Shown here: positions 1-11,487 of the stretch, piece by piece
How the letters are laid out: each line of letters begins with the position of its first letter
Numbering within the stretch: the stretch's first letter is position 1
DNA from: Timema cristinae
Taxonomy: Eukaryota; Arthropoda; Insecta; Phasmatodea; Timematidae
DNA: 64,000 nucleotides
Direction: 5' to 3'
Assembly (NCBI GenBank): GCA_039000515.1
Contig: JBCFYV010000100.1
Span: 51,984,587-52,048,586, forward strand
Notes under the pieces: model-generated
The model's input: only the letters and a program-made list of their open reading frames with translations
The model's database searches: none
What the model was told of the DNA's origin: nothing
Made by a program: the position numbers and the translations under genes

Positions 1-140
1 TTAGTGTTTAAAACATTGCTAAAATTAAGAATATCTAATAAAATGTATTAATAATTTTTTTTAATTGCCACGGTTCAAAGTACAGGCTCTTTTTTTTAAT
101 CTCAAAATAGACATTTACTAGAAACTCTTTTAAGAGTTAC

Positions 141-388
141 CCGGCCCAAATGGTCTAACGCGCTACTCTCGAGTAGACTTAAAGACTTCTGATGAAGGTG
201 AGATTGAGATTCAAATCTCGGTCTGGTGTACTGAATGTTTATTTTACAAAATTGTTCTACACTCTCCCTCCACGAAAATGTGGAGTACACTTAATCTAAA
301 TATAGCCTTCCCAATTCCGAGAAAAAAAACATTAACGTAATTAGTACATAAGTATATATCCCGAACGGGTAGGGAGAAGCGGTGCTAC
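141..388 (+). repeat. SINE-C copy, diverged
   Basis: tRNA-like head with TGGTCTAACGCG (A-box-like) and GATTCAAATC (B-box-like), a middle with CTCTCCCTCCACG, and an alpha tail starting CCCGAACGGGTAG but then mutated (GGAGAAGC in place of TAAGACGC). No target duplication is visible, which fits an old insertion. Confidence 0.8.
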
Positions 389-842
389 ACAAAAAATATA
401 CATGTTGCAGAAACGCTCCGCCTAAGAGCATAGATGAAATACGAGTAGTAGACATAGTTACAGAAACATCGAGGAAAGAGGAACAGCTCTGTCCGCCAAA
501 GAGCATGACAATCAATTCCTTCTCACAAATAACACTTTAAAAATATATTAACATTGTGCAATATGTTAAAAGTTTTTTTTTTTTTTTGCAGATTTTATGA
601 CAAAATAAATATTTGGAACAAAATAAATAGTATAATGCTTTTTTAGATACATTTAATTTGAGTTTCTACATTTTGTTATCACAAAAGTTCTTTAATATTT
701 GCCTATTTCCACAGTGGTGGCTTGCGACTTACTAAGTCGGTGGGGGGTCTGAGGGGGGGGGGGATGGATTGAGGGACGTGTATGGGGTGCGAAGGGTGGT
801 AAAAGTTGTTGAAAAAATTAATTTTGGCTTATTTGCTTTCAT
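389..842. other. Unique AT-rich stretch
   Basis: No gene or recognised repeat seen. It holds a poly-T run near 571-586 and a G-rich patch near 741-770. The open frame over 291-515 (minus) starts inside a SINE tail and has no recognisable domain. Confidence 0.5.
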
Positions 843-1122
843 TTATTTGAGGTATTTAACGTTCACTTTCTAAACCGACTGATTATATCAGCACACGATA
901 ATGTATATGAGAGAGAATGAAAGAGCCTAACAATTTTTCCGGGAAAGGTATTTTCACACACCTCCCAGGGTTATTTTCCTGTCCAAATCGACATGGGACC
1001 AACGCTTCCCTTCCGAAGGAAGTTGTGCTACGGATATTATCACTCAAGAAAATTTCATCGACCCCGGCTGGGCTTGAACCCAAAAACATCAGTTCCTGTG
1101 GCGAGCACTTAACCCCAAAATT
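843..1122 (-). repeat. SINE-D copy
   Basis: The beta tail lies at the left (TTTCTAAACCGACTGATTAT on the plus strand) and the tRNA-like head at the right, with the B-box complement GGGCTTGAACCC near 1070-1081. The body motif CCGGGAAAGGTATTTT is shared with copies at 11.2 and 21.8 kb. Terminal duplications were not found. Confidence 0.8.
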
Positions 1123-1604
1123 TTCTGTAAAATTTTGATAAATTCAAAGGGCATATTATTATAATATTAAAGTAATAATTATATTTTTAACATAATATCT
1201 GGATCTTCATCATACCCTAAATTAGTGACAGATTCAACCACAAAGCGCTGTAATCGACACAAGATTGTGAAAAGAAGACTAGGATAGCTGTTATTGCATC
1301 ATGTAACTAATTTAAATAGCATTATCTTTTTTCCCCAGGAAATAAAATTGCAATTTTAATTTTTCCGGAAATAAAAATTAAGAGAAAATCTTCTCAAACA
1401 TAAAATTTTACGTTTTATAGCTCAAGAGTCTAGATCAGGCAGAATATGATTATTTCTCAAAATTATGTCGCTCTTATACCAGTATAATGTCAATTAGTGG
1501 CCTCTTATCTAATCAGACTTATCAACAAGACAGTGTTAACAAGGTTATTTTAGTAGTTAAACAACTTAAAACAATAGATAAACCAATCATAAACGAGTTT
1601 GTTT

Positions 1605-1846
1605 TATTATTATTACTATTATTAGCACCGCATCTTACTACCCGTTCGGGTTATACACACTTACGATGTGTAATGGTAGGGTTATTGTGAGAGGAAATGA
1701 AGGACCTACAGTTTAAGTGGGATCCGAACCACGGTGGAGACCTGGTATTCACACATTCACAATTGTAAATACACTCTTGTCAGAGGTGAAGGAAGGGTTT
1801 GGTAATCAGATAAATCTGTACCGGAACCGAGGATTGAAATCCGGAT
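1605..1846 (-). repeat. SINE-B copy, 5'-truncated in the head
   Basis: Starts at the left with TTA repeats and the alpha-tail complement TTACTACCCGTTCGGGTTAT, and runs through the B-specific body (CCGAACCACGGTGG). It stops near the B-box at about 1846, so the A-box part is missing. Confidence 0.85.
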
Positions 1847-2823
1847 TATTTTAATAGATTAAACCAAGTAAACTGTCAGAAACAAAATACCATAATATTA
1901 TCTAATGTTACAATAGGCCGATGAGATTTAAAAAAATATCAGTCTGTATTTTCACACATCCTGTAAATTATAATGGGGTTTTCAAGGGCGCGGAAACTGA
2001 GATTATTGGATTTTCTGTCTAGTTAAAGTCCTGCATATTGAAGAATTAAAATAATTAATTAGTGAACTGAGTCATACCTCTTATTTAATAACCGTTTTTA
2101 CATGACCAATAAATAAGCCAACGTTTAGTTTGCCTTGATTAGCGAGGCCCAGCCTTACGTAGGTACCAATAATAAAAATAATGTATATAAACACTAATTA
2201 AAAATAAATTATATACAGGATAGCCGAAAGAGATGTCTGGGATTTAATAAATAAATCATAAATATTCTCATTGAACAAGATAATTAATATATATATCCAT
2301 GAAATATTTCTATACTGAACAAAGTAAGAGATTATTGGTTAAAATTTAAATCGTGTTAATCTATCAAATATTTAAGAAGATATTTAGCTATCAATTTTCA
2401 CAGGGACACATTATATTTTATATTTATTATCAATCATGAACAAACCCCTATCCCCTACCTGTCCCATAAAACCACTTCAAAGTGCTTGGGCTTATGGTTT
2501 TTCTATCCCAGTGGCGTGACAGATTAAGTTCGTCCCGTCCCCCACCCCATCCGGGCCAGGGTGTTACACCACGGGGTATTAATTTGGAAAGGGGTTAGAT
2601 CCCAAAGTTATTCTCCCGATATATAGCCCGGCTTAGGGCGAATGCCTCGTCATCGAGAAAGCCTATCTAAATCAAATTTTTTGGAATGTCTAGAAGAACA
2701 TATTATATCAGTTTAAAATTAGATTAGCTTGAAGAAAAAAAGAGTCTACATTACTAATTAGTTTCCTCGAAACCCGAGATTACTTTGCAGATGAACGTAT
2801 TACTTAACTTCTTAACTCTCTGC
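1847..2823. other. Unique AT-rich stretch
   Basis: No gene or repeat family recognised. A GC-richer patch near 2440-2650 (CCCCACCCCATCCGGGCCAG) stands out from the AT-rich surroundings but matches nothing else in the window. Confidence 0.4.
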
Positions 2824-3061
2824 TCCAGGGGACCACATGGTCTAAGGCATTTATCGCAACAGACTAGAATGCCGAGGACGGGGAAGTTGAGGTTCAAATC
2901 CCGGACGTGTGTAATGAGGGTTTTTTTTTCATAAATGTTTTTACTCTCTCCTTCATAAGAATGCGGGTGCACGTCCTCTTAAATTAAACCTTCCTCATCC
3001 CTAACCCACTAGAGTTATCAGTACATATAGCCGGAACAGGTATTAAGATGCAGTGCTAAAA
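2824..3061 (+). repeat. SINE-C copy
   Basis: Head with ACATGGTCTAAGGCA and B-box-like GGTTCAAATCCC, body with TTCCTCATCCCTAAC, and a degraded alpha tail (GGTATTAAGATGCAGTGCTA). Its 3' end faces the 3' end of the SINE-B that starts 20 bp away. Confidence 0.85.
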
Positions 3062-3081
3062 TAAAGTTATGTTAAGTATAA

Positions 3082-3360
3082 ATTATTATTATTATTATTA
3101 TACTACCCGTTCGGGTTGCACGCACTTACACTAATGTGTAATGGTAGGGTGATTATGAGATGAAATCGAGGACTTACAGTTTAACGTGGGATCCGAACCA
3201 CGGTGTAGGCCTGGCATTCCCCACATTCACAAGTTGTGATTAATACACGTCTTGTCAGAGGTGAAGGAAGGGTTTGGTGATCAGATAAATATGTGCCGGA
3301 CCGAGGATTGAACCCCGGACCCCCAAGACCACACCTTACCTCTAGACCGCCAGGTCACCT
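3082..3360 (-). repeat. SINE-B copy, near full length
   Basis: A TTA-repeat tail at the left, then ACTACCCGTTCGGG, the B body, and at the right the head complement ending CTAGACCGCCAGGTCACC. B-box complement GGATTGAACCCC is intact. No clear target duplication. Confidence 0.9.
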
Positions 3361-3639
3361 AATGTTATGTATAAAGATTCAAAGCCTGGGCGTAACTAAC
3401 ATTCCTCTGGTCAAACCTCCACTAATTTCGCACGCCAAACAAATACTCTACAATCCCAAACAATATTCACTATGAACCGCGTACGGAAGTGGACTGTTCA
3501 TTGATTTAAAGACAGATTAACGTTATCCCTAGTGGTACGAGTCGCTAATAGTAAACTAATTAGCACTTTAGCATGCTAATAAAAAAAAAACTCCGTTAAT
3601 AACCAATTACCCGTGCCGCTGGGAATGCTGGATGCTATA

Positions 3640-4016
3640 TTAAGGTGGGAATGTAGGGGAAGAGGGAAAGGGGAGGAGTTTTTACATTTTTATAGCAACA
3701 TTTTTTGTTTGGCCAAATTAATCAAATATTTATCCACTAGAAACATGTGAATTTATTTTATTTTATCAACAGTTGATGAATATCCATCATAAGCATAATG
3801 GCATTACATGATAAACTTTTTAGATGGAGAGAAAAGTTTTAATTAAATTCAAGGACACCCTTGACAGATATTCAACAACTGTTGATAACACCGTGCTGAG
3901 AAATTAAACTCTAGGTTTCTATTGAAGCAATAACTGATTTGTTTTGAACAAAAAAAGTTTTTATATATAAAAACTGTAAAAAACACCTTTTTCCTCACGT
4001 TCTTAAATTTCAACCG
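3640..4016. mobile_element. TFB foldback MITE copy
   Basis: Left end TTAA followed by GGTGGGA at 3640; long inverted arms meet around GACAGATATTCAACAACTGT and its complement. The right terminus is eroded (AAATTTCAACC). The arms are AT-rich and would fold into a hairpin. No coding capacity. The same family recurs at 15.9, 29.0, 38.4, 42.0, 54.3 and 58.2 kb. Confidence 0.8.
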
Positions 4017-4020
4017 GATG

Positions 4021-4652
4021 TGTTGGGGTATTTTTTTTCTCTCAATGATTTCACAGCCTCCTCCCTCCACGCAAATGTGGCTACACTTCCTCTTTAATAT
4101 AGCCATCATCAACAAAAACATTAGTTAATCTATACTTATAAAATAACATGTCCTGACCGACTGACTGATTCATCATCGCCGAGCGCAAACTATCAAGGCT
4201 ACAAGCATGAAATTCGGACTGTATATTCATTTTGTTATGTAGGCACCCACTAAGAAAGGATTTTAGAAAAGTCCACCCCAAAGGGGTCAAAATAGGGGAT
4301 GATAATATGTATGATAATATGTATGAAAGTCCGTCATTTTGAAAGTTACATAAACAAAATTTTGTATTTCGGTTATTGACGTAAAACAAATAAATAGTGT
4401 TTCAGGAATTTTGGAAATTTTATTTATAAGGGATGAAAAAGGGGTGAAAGTTTGTATCGGACTTGCATTATTTTTGATCTGATGTCAAGTTATGGTCATC
4501 AACGTAACGTAATATTTTAAATTAATCTGTAAATACATATGTATATTTTCGTATTTGTATATAATAAACTTCCACGCGAGCAAAGTCGCGGGCAACAGCT
4601 ATCTAGTTAGTACATATGCTAAAACAGGCACGGGTAGTAAGATGCGGTGTTA
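4021..4652 (+). repeat. SINE-C 3' portion, split by a Helitron
   Basis: The body (CTCCCTCCACGCAAATGTGG) reads up to ACATTAGTTA at 4128 and resumes at 4607 with TTAGTACATATGC and the alpha tail CGGGTAGTAAGATGCGGTG. Removing 4129-4606 restores the usual SINE order. The tRNA-like head is absent. Confidence 0.8.
4129..4606 (+). mobile_element. HEL1 non-autonomous Helitron
   Basis: Begins TCTATACTTATAAAATAACA after an A and ends CAGCTATCTAG before a T, the 5'-TC / 3'-CTRR ends and A-T insertion site of Helitrons. A hairpin (CGCGA, loop GCAAAG, TCGCG) sits about 15 bp before the 3' end. There are no inverted repeats or target duplication. No Rep/helicase coding. A second copy lies at 26848-27340, minus. 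Confidence 0.9.
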
Positions 4653-5967
4653 TAATAAAAAGTAACTAGTTGTCATACTCGGGTGAGTAATTAACTAAGT
4701 AAGCGTTCTTGATTGTCCAAGTTACACGGTTTGTGGCTTAAGGAGGCCGCCTTGGTAAACGAGAAATTGTCTCGAAGACGTTTAAGATCTAACGCAATAT
4801 TTAATTCTACGATGCGCTATTCCAAAAATATGGTTCACTCCAAAATAAAGTCGAGAGATTCCAACAATGTCCTTTTTCCTTAACAGTTAACAACCCTGTA
4901 TTTTGAGTTTTACGTACAGAAATAAATGTGTGAATAAGTGACATTAGCTCATTTTCAACGAGTTATGATACCAGGCTTGATGAAAAAGGAGTCTCTAAGA
5001 AATACAGTAATTTTTTTGATAAGCTCACAAGATATAATTTTAAGATATTTGAAAACTAGCAGCGAGATTTCCTTTTTTACCTTGAGATAAGAAGCTTCGT
5101 AATTTTCTTACCCCACTTTCGTACTGATATGATAAAATGTGGTTGTAGGTGAAGGATGAAAGGAAGTGTAAAACTTAGATAAAATAGAAAGCTAGTTCTA
5201 AAAAACAACATAGAGCATTGTATTTTAAACCATGTGTCCTGACAGTACTGACTGAGGTGGTTGCCTTAAGTTCAGATGTCTCGACTTTAGTGCAAAAATA
5301 CATCTCAAATCCCACCCCCCTTTTTTTTAAGAGACCTCAACCCCTTATTCACCTACGATTAAAGTAATTATATATTAATATTTATGTTCTAATTTTTAAA
5401 CGAAAGTTATTAGCTGGAAAAGTTATTAGATTTTTTTCTTCTAAAAATCCTTTCCTATGAAAAATAGACTGTAGATAATAGAGGATAATCCCTCCAATAC
5501 CTCTTGGACCTTAACTTGATGACTACCAGGGTTTCAAGGTTGACAAGATCGATCCCAGACTACGATACAACCTGGATAATAAATTCAAACACACTCGACC
5601 ACACCCTTCTCTTCATAAGATTTTCCAATCGCCAGCTTCGACTTTTTGAGCTTTCAGACACGAATGTCAATGTGTTTTTTTTTATCCGTCATCACATGAG
5701 GGTAAAGACCATTTGTCAACCTAGGTATGCGGATACGTAGCAAGCATGTTTTACAAGCTCTGACCTGACAAGTGACGGAAACTCCTGACCCTCCACACGC
5801 CCTTTTAGCGCCCAACTACCGCCCCAACAGCAAGTCTCTCGTGAAAAATGATACCAACAGGTTTGTACCAAGACCGGGGGAGGAAAAAAAAAGATCGCTC
5901 ATTTTGTAAATTAGATTTCAACAAATAATAATTATTTCTTAAACATAGAACATAAATGTAAACCTTT
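4653..5967. other. Unique AT-rich stretch
   Basis: No gene, RNA or recognised repeat. A 78-codon open frame at 5504-5740 (plus) has no recognisable domain and no splice or start context that argues for it. Confidence 0.4.
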
Positions 5968-6012
5968 TTTTCTTACTAACCGTCCGGGATATCCGCATAT
6001 TTACACCAATAT
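5968..6012 (-). repeat. SINE alpha-tail fragment
   Basis: TCTTACTAACCGTCCGGGAT followed by ATCCGCATATTTACACCAAT is the alpha tail on the minus strand, about 45 bp long. It stops where the 68-bp array begins. Confidence 0.6.
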
Positions 6013-6017
6013 AATAT

Positions 6018-6648
6018 GTTATCTGTGGAGTGAGACGAGCTCTTAAGACGTCTGGTTCTAGCTGTATTACCTACATAAGTTAGGTGTTATCTGTGGGGTG
6101 AGACGGGGTCTTAAGACGTCTGGTTCTAGCTGTATTAACTACCTAGTTAGATGTTATCTGTGGGGTGAGACGAGCTCTTAAGACGTCTGATTCTAGCTGT
6201 ATTATCTACCTAAGTAAGGTGTTATCTTTGAGGAGAGACGGGCTCTTAAGACGTCTGGTTCGAGCTGTATTACTACCTAAGTTAGCTGTTATCTGTGGGT
6301 GAGACGGCTCTTAAGACGTCTGGTTCTAGTTGTATTACCTACCTAAGTTAGGTGTTATCTGTGGAGTGAGACGTGCTCTTAAGACGTCTGGTTCTAGCTG
6401 TATTACCTACCTAAGTTAGGTGTTATCTGTGGGGTGAGACGAGCTCTTAAGACGTCTGGTTCTAGCTGTATTACCTACCTAAGTTAGGTGTTATCTGTGG
6501 GGTGAGACGGGCTCTTAAGACGTCTGGTTCTAGCTGTATTACCTACCTAAGTTAGGTGTTATCTGTGGGGTGAGACGGGCTCTTAAGACGTCTGGTTCTA
6601 GCTGTATTACCTACCTAAGTTAGGTGTTATCTGTGGGGTGAGACGGGA
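6018..6648. repeat. 68-bp minisatellite, about 9 copies
   Basis: The unit reads GTTATCTGTGGGGTGAGACG, then GGCTCTTAAGACGTCTGGTT, CTAGCTGTATTACCTACCTA and AGTTAGGT. Units are similar, with single-base and short indel changes. Each has CTTAAG and the palindrome AGACGTCT. The last unit breaks off in GAGACGGGAC. Confidence 0.95.
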
Positions 6649-6719
6649 CTGGTATCGTTATGGGAAGTAAATTTCGCTTATCTTATGGAAATATTTTTCA
6701 TTCAATTGTAATTTATTTT

Positions 6720-6973
6720 TACCACCGCGTCACACTACCCATTAAGTTTATACGCTGATATACTAACTACGCTAATGGGTAACTGATGATGAAGGTTCAA
6801 TTTATAGGAAGAGTACCAGCATTTGCGTGGAGAGAGAGAGTGATAACACATGAAGGAAAATCAACATCAAGTTCATCTGAACGGGATCGAACCACGATAT
6901 CTCAAGTCATCGGCAGTCTGGTATGTAACGATAGTAACACGCCTTAGTCCATGTGACCACCGAAGCCGGTTTC
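6720..6973 (-). repeat. SINE-C copy
   Basis: Alpha-tail complement ACCACCGCGTCACACTACCC at the left, body with GCATTTGCGTGGAGAGAGAG, B-box complement GGGATCGAACCACG and head complement CATGTGACCACCGAAGCCGG at the right. Confidence 0.85.
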
Positions 6974-8199
6974 AATAATTTTTTATTAATTCCTTTTTGT
7001 TTTGTTTTAGAAAACATTAATAATTCAGTAATCCAATCACAATTTTCCTACAGTTGAGTTGTAACAGTTTGGTTTTAGAATAACTAAATATATAACTATC
7101 CTTTTTATTTCACTCTGATATTTGTATACAACTTGTTCGCCTGTATTCCACAAACACGTTGCTGATATGATGAGGTGATTGGTCAGGGCCTAGGGGACGG
7201 GGGGGGGGGGGGGGGGGGTTAGGTAGGTAATTCCAATTTTTCCGTATTTTGAATTATGTATTATAATAAAGTATATTTCCATAAAATAAAATGCATAATT
7301 CATAAAAAAAAAACTTTGTATAATATTCGTTGAATATAAATAACAATGATCAAATAGGATTATCCTAAAATCCAGGTACTCGTTAAAATCACTCGCTTTC
7401 AAAATAAATCAGAGAGAAAAAAAACGGAAACTAGGGATTATTAAATTAAAAAAAAATAATCTAACGGGTTTGATAAAAAAATAGTTTTTTTTTGCACGAC
7501 ATCTAAAAGTGGGAGTTATTTTCATCTGTATCAACATGAATAATTGACGAGTTTTTTTTTACAGATCAGTTAATTAGTTATCAATCAATAAGAGCTATCG
7601 CGGAACGTACCACCAACACAGATTTTAAAACATGAGCGGTCAGAACGCGTCTCGATTCACGCTAAACAAACAAACGCCGCAAGTTTCAAAAGTAAGCAAA
7701 TTTCGACCGCAATGTAGAAATAGTGCCAATGCTGCTTGTTTATATTATTCACAAGACGCAATTCTAGCTTGACCTTGAAGAGAATTTAAAAGTGGCGACA
7801 CAGAGATGGAACATTTCCAAGTCCTAGCTAGTTGTGAACCATCAGGAATATCGGAACATTTTATAAACCACACACGTAAGGTGAGGGGAAGAAGGGTGAG
7901 GGTGTAGCTTGATAGAGGGGAAGGGGGTATTGTTTGTTTCTCCTTTACAATATCAAAGCGAGAGGTTTTTCAACTCGCGGCCCGCCGGAAATATTTTCTT
8001 TGCGGCCCATTGACTCGTGATAAATATAAAATTACTTCAATTTTTTTTACAAAAAGTGATTTTATATTTTATATAATAAAATAATTGTGTATTATAAGTT
8101 ATCTTATAGACTATTTTTGCTTTATACGGTAAGAAAAATACTACGTTTCTATACAAATGTTTCTTGAACCGGCAAATAATAGTCTAATTGTCCAGAGAG
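6974..8199. other. AT-rich stretch with a poly-G run
   Basis: Contains an uninterrupted run of about 20 G at 7199-7218. At 7970-8030 the pair CGCGGCCCGCCGG and GCGGCCCATTGACTCG resembles the 'CGGCCC' terminal regions common in hAT-type elements, but no second terminus was found. No gene seen. Confidence 0.4.
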
Positions 8200-8422
8200 T
8201 GCATTCGGACACGATCTGGGGTGCTCGGACACAATCGGGGGTGCTCGGACACAATCGAGGGTGCTCGGACACAATCGGGGGTGCTCGGACAATATCGGGG
8301 GTGCTCGGACACAATCGGGGGTGCTCGGACAATATCGGGGGTGCTCGGACACAATCGGGGGTACTCGGACACAATCGGGGTACTCGGACACAATCGGGGG
8401 TGCTCGGACACAATCGGGGGTG
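8200..8422. repeat. 20-bp minisatellite, about 11 copies
   Basis: Unit GTGCTCGGACACAATCGGGG, with variants ACAATATC and GTACTC; one unit has lost a base near 8380. A 20-bp period has no fixed phase and the unit has no stop codons in several frames, so long overlapping open frames arise on both strands without being genes. Confidence 0.95.
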
Positions 8423-8495
8423 TTCATCACCGCTGAGACACTCGAAAAGACAAAAGAAAATTAAGATATTAAATGTTTCATTTTATTTTATTTTG

Positions 8496-8736
8496 AACGT
8501 CTTACTACCCGTTCGGGCTGTACGCTGTAGTACTAATTACGCTATTGAGCTAGGAATTGGGAAGGTTGAATATGTAGGAAATAAACCCAACATTTGCGTG
8601 GAGGGAGAGTGGAAAAATATTTAGGATAAACCACCCCAGTTCACCCGAGCGAGATTCAAACCTCTATCTCCCCGTCCTCGGCTGTCTATCTCAACACGAA
8701 AAAAGTGCGTTAGCTAGCTTCGCCCCCGAGGGGGTC
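8496..8736 (-). repeat. SINE-A copy
   Basis: Alpha-tail complement CGTCTTACTACCCGTTCGGG, body GCATTTGCGTGGAGGGAGAG, B-box complement GATTCAAACCTC and head complement TTCGCCCCCGAGGGGGTC. Confidence 0.85.
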
Positions 8737-9044
8737 TATATTAGATGTTCAATCCTAATATTGTGGGTACAGTATTGTGAACCAACAAGAGACAAAAACG
8801 TTGGCCTTTGGACATAAAAAGAATGAACACCCCTGATCCAAGTGCATCTTTGAGGAACAACGAGTTGAGTGCAGAATGACGCTCTGTCCCCCACTATTTG
8901 CGTTTCCCCCTCCACCCTTTTCCCCCCACATCACCATGTCGGCAATTCCCACGGCCTGCAATGAGACTTCCAAACGGGGCGAATCACTATTTGCCAATTT
9001 GGTCTCGTGCCATATTTCGCAAGGATTTCAGTTGCTCGCGCGTT
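8737..9044. other. Unique stretch
   Basis: Nothing recognised. The plus strand is C-rich at 8885-8930. The two opposite open frames here (about 70-80 codons) show no known domain. Confidence 0.4.
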
Positions 9045-9286
9045 TAATATTAATATTAGCACCGCGTCTTACTACCCGTTCGGGTTATACGTTTTAAGTA
9101 TTAATTACGCTAATGGATTAGGAATTGGGAACGTTGAATTTCGAGGAAGTGAACCCGCATTTGCGTGGAGGGAGAGTGGAAAACCATTTAGGAAAAACCA
9201 ACCCCAGTTCACCAGACCGAAATTCGAACCTCAATCTACCCGTCCTCGGCAGTCGAGCTCAACACGACAAGCACGCGCGTGCGCGT
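9045..9286 (-). repeat. SINE-A copy
   Basis: Starts ATTAATATTAGCACCGCG, carries the full A body and the B-box complement ATTCGAACCTC, and ends near GACAAGCACGCGCGTGCGCG. The first part of the tRNA-like head is missing or degraded. Confidence 0.9.
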
Positions 9287-9528
9287 TAAAATTATTATAA
9301 GTAAATAGGAGATTCGTCCTGGCACGAATGTTGAGAATAAAATCTGGATAGTTAAAACACTATATATATATATTTTTTTTAATCAAGGGGGATCATACTG
9401 ACTCAAACGTGGGAAACCTTTTGGCATTGTAAGGCCACACACTTCATGTAGAGTAAATTTTGCTAAAATACGATAGTGCACCAACCATAAAAACTGATGG
9501 ACCAATAAGATCAGTTAATATTTTTATA

Positions 9529-9815
9529 TTATTATTATTATTATTATATTAGCACCGCGTCTTACTACCCGTTCGGGTTATACGCACTTACACTAATGTG
9601 TAATGGTAGGTGATTGTGAGATGAAATGAAGGACCTACAGTTTAACGTGGAATCCGAACCACGGTGGCGGTCTGGCATTCCCCACATTCACAAGATGTCT
9701 TGTCAGAGGTGAAGGAAGGGTTTGGAAATCAGATAAATCTGTGCCGGGACCGAGGATTGAACCCCGGCCGCCAGCATAGAAGTCTGACACCTTACCCCTA
9801 GACCACCAGGTCACC
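9529..9815 (-). repeat. SINE-B full-length copy with 12-bp target duplication
   Basis: AATATTTTTATA flanks both sides (9517-9528 and 9816-9827). Between them are TTA repeats, the alpha tail, the B body and a complete tRNA-like head (complement GGATTGAACCCCGG and CTAGACCACCAGGTCACC). The duplication fixes both ends and shows that the TTA tract belongs to the element. Confidence 0.95.
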
Positions 9816-9969
9816 AATATTTTTATAAACTATCATTTAAGATGAAGATGTTTGGTAAAAGAAGAAGAAAATTCAGTGTTTGTATAAACAAATTTTTTGG
9901 TCAAAAGAAATAAACATTGCTTAAGTAAAAACATAGAATTAAATATTTTCCGCATAGTGACCTCAATAG

Positions 9970-10139
9970 TTATTATAATTATTAGCACCGCGTCTTACTA
10001 CCCGTTCGGGCTATACGCATTTACGCTAATGTGTAATGGTAGGGTGATTGTGAGATAAAATGGAGGACTTACAGTTTAACGTGGGATCCGAACTACGGTG
10101 GAGGCCTGACATTCCCCACATTCACAAGATGTCTTGTCA
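9970..10139 (-). repeat. SINE-B copy, 5'-truncated
   Basis: Alpha tail and about 100 bp of B body, ending at CACAAGATGTCTTGTCA. The entire tRNA-like head is missing, as expected from incomplete reverse transcription. Confidence 0.85.
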
Positions 10140-10479
10140 TTTAGCAATACTTGATTTATTTAACTCAAAAAATGCTTAGATAAAACAACTGCAAAAACAC
10201 TTGACCTTTCTTTGCGTTTCCCACCTTTATTAAAATATAAAATTGCTTACATGAATTCAAATACACGCCGTTTGATAATATCTAATTTAAAACGATGAAG
10301 ATACATAGTTGAAAGAATATGCGAAAAGGTTCGCAAGTTTTTCCCCCCTGCATCAGACCATTACTTCAGGGTTTCATCTTGTTCACCACTTCTTACTATA
10401 TGTCCGGCTCACTTACCAACTCTGTCATTAGGAGCTCAAATGTTCATTACTGGCTAATCGCACTTACAAAAGTACACCA
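10140..10479. other. Unique stretch
   Basis: No gene or repeat seen between the truncated SINE-B and the 46-bp array. Confidence 0.4.
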
Positions 10480-11168
10480 TCTTCCCCTATCTTGAGCTAG
10501 TTCTATCCAGCCCCCTCATAACATCATATCCCTATCTTGAGCTAGTTCTATCCAGCCCACCTCATAACATCATATCCCTATCTTGAGCTAGTTCTATCCA
10601 GCCCACCTCATAACATCATATCCTATCTTGAGCTAGTTCTATCCAGCCCATCTCATAACATCATATCCCTATCTTGAACTAGTTCTATCCAGCCCACCTC
10701 ATAACATCATATCCCTATCTTGAGCTAGTTCTAACCAGCCCACCTCATAACATCATATCCCTATCTTGAGCTAGTTCTATCCAGCCCACCTCATAACATC
10801 ATATCCCTATCTTGAACTAGTTCTATCCAGCCCACCTCATAACATCATATCCCTATCTTGAGCTAGTTCTATCCAGCCCACCTCCTAACATCATGTCCCT
10901 ATCTTGAACTAGTTATATCCAGTCCATCTCATAACATCATATCCCTATCTTGAGCTAGTTCTATCCAGCCCACCTCATAACATCATATCCCTATCTTGAG
11001 CTAGTTCTATCCAGCCCACCTCATAACATCATATCCCTATCTTGAACTAGTTCTATCCAGCCCACCTCATAACATCATATCCCTATCTTGAGCTAGTTCT
11101 ATCCAGCCCACCTCATAACATCATATCCCTATCTTGAGCTAGTTCTATCCAGTCCACCTCATTACACC
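10480..11168. repeat. 46-bp minisatellite, about 15 copies
   Basis: Unit: CATATCCCTATCTTGAGCTA, GTTCTATCCAGCCCACCTCA, TAACAT. Copies are very similar; GAGCTA and GAACTA alternate among units, and a few units carry single changes. The right edge runs into a SINE-D. Confidence 0.95.
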
Positions 11169-11195
11169 TAATCTCCTTCACATTTTCAATTAATT

Positions 11196-11473
11196 AATTT
11201 GAGATATTAACGTGCACTTTCTGAACCCAAGTGACTATATCAGCACATGAGAATTTCTAAGTGCAAGCACAAAAGGTCCTAACAATTTTGCCAGGAAAAG
11301 TATTTTCCCATACCTTCGAAGGTTAATTTACATGCCTAAATATGCGTGTGGCAGACGGCTTTACTTCCCTCCAAAGGAAGTTATGCTTCGGATTTACGTC
11401 GACCCCAGCTGGGCTTGAACCCATAAAACATCGGCTCCAGAGTCGAAAAACTACCCCAATACTACCGAGATCA
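11196..11473 (-). repeat. SINE-D copy
   Basis: Beta-tail complement GTGCACTTTCTGAACC at the left, body TTTGCCAGGAAAAGTATTTT, head with B-box complement GGGCTTGAACCC at 11411-11422, ending ACTACCGAGATCA. Confidence 0.85.
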
Positions 11474-11487
11474 AACAACAACCATAT

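Noticed and set aside
4081..4389. 102-codon minus frame, with a near-identical 85-codon frame at 27068-27325
   Set aside because: The similarity comes from the two HEL1 copies; no Rep or helicase motif is present and the frame crosses the Helitron boundary into a SINE.
6018..6648. CRISPR-like regular repeats
   Set aside because: Units are contiguous without unique spacers; the surroundings are eukaryotic. The same holds for the arrays at 8.2, 10.5, 18.0, 20.8, 50.2 and 56.3 kb.
7199..7218. Poly-G run as a functional quadruplex
   Set aside because: A single homopolymer run can be a sequencing or slippage product; several similar G and C runs occur across the window without shared context.
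8157..8624. 155-codon plus-strand open frame
   Set aside because: It is produced by the 20-bp array (units without stops in cycling frames) and ends inside a minus-strand SINE-A.
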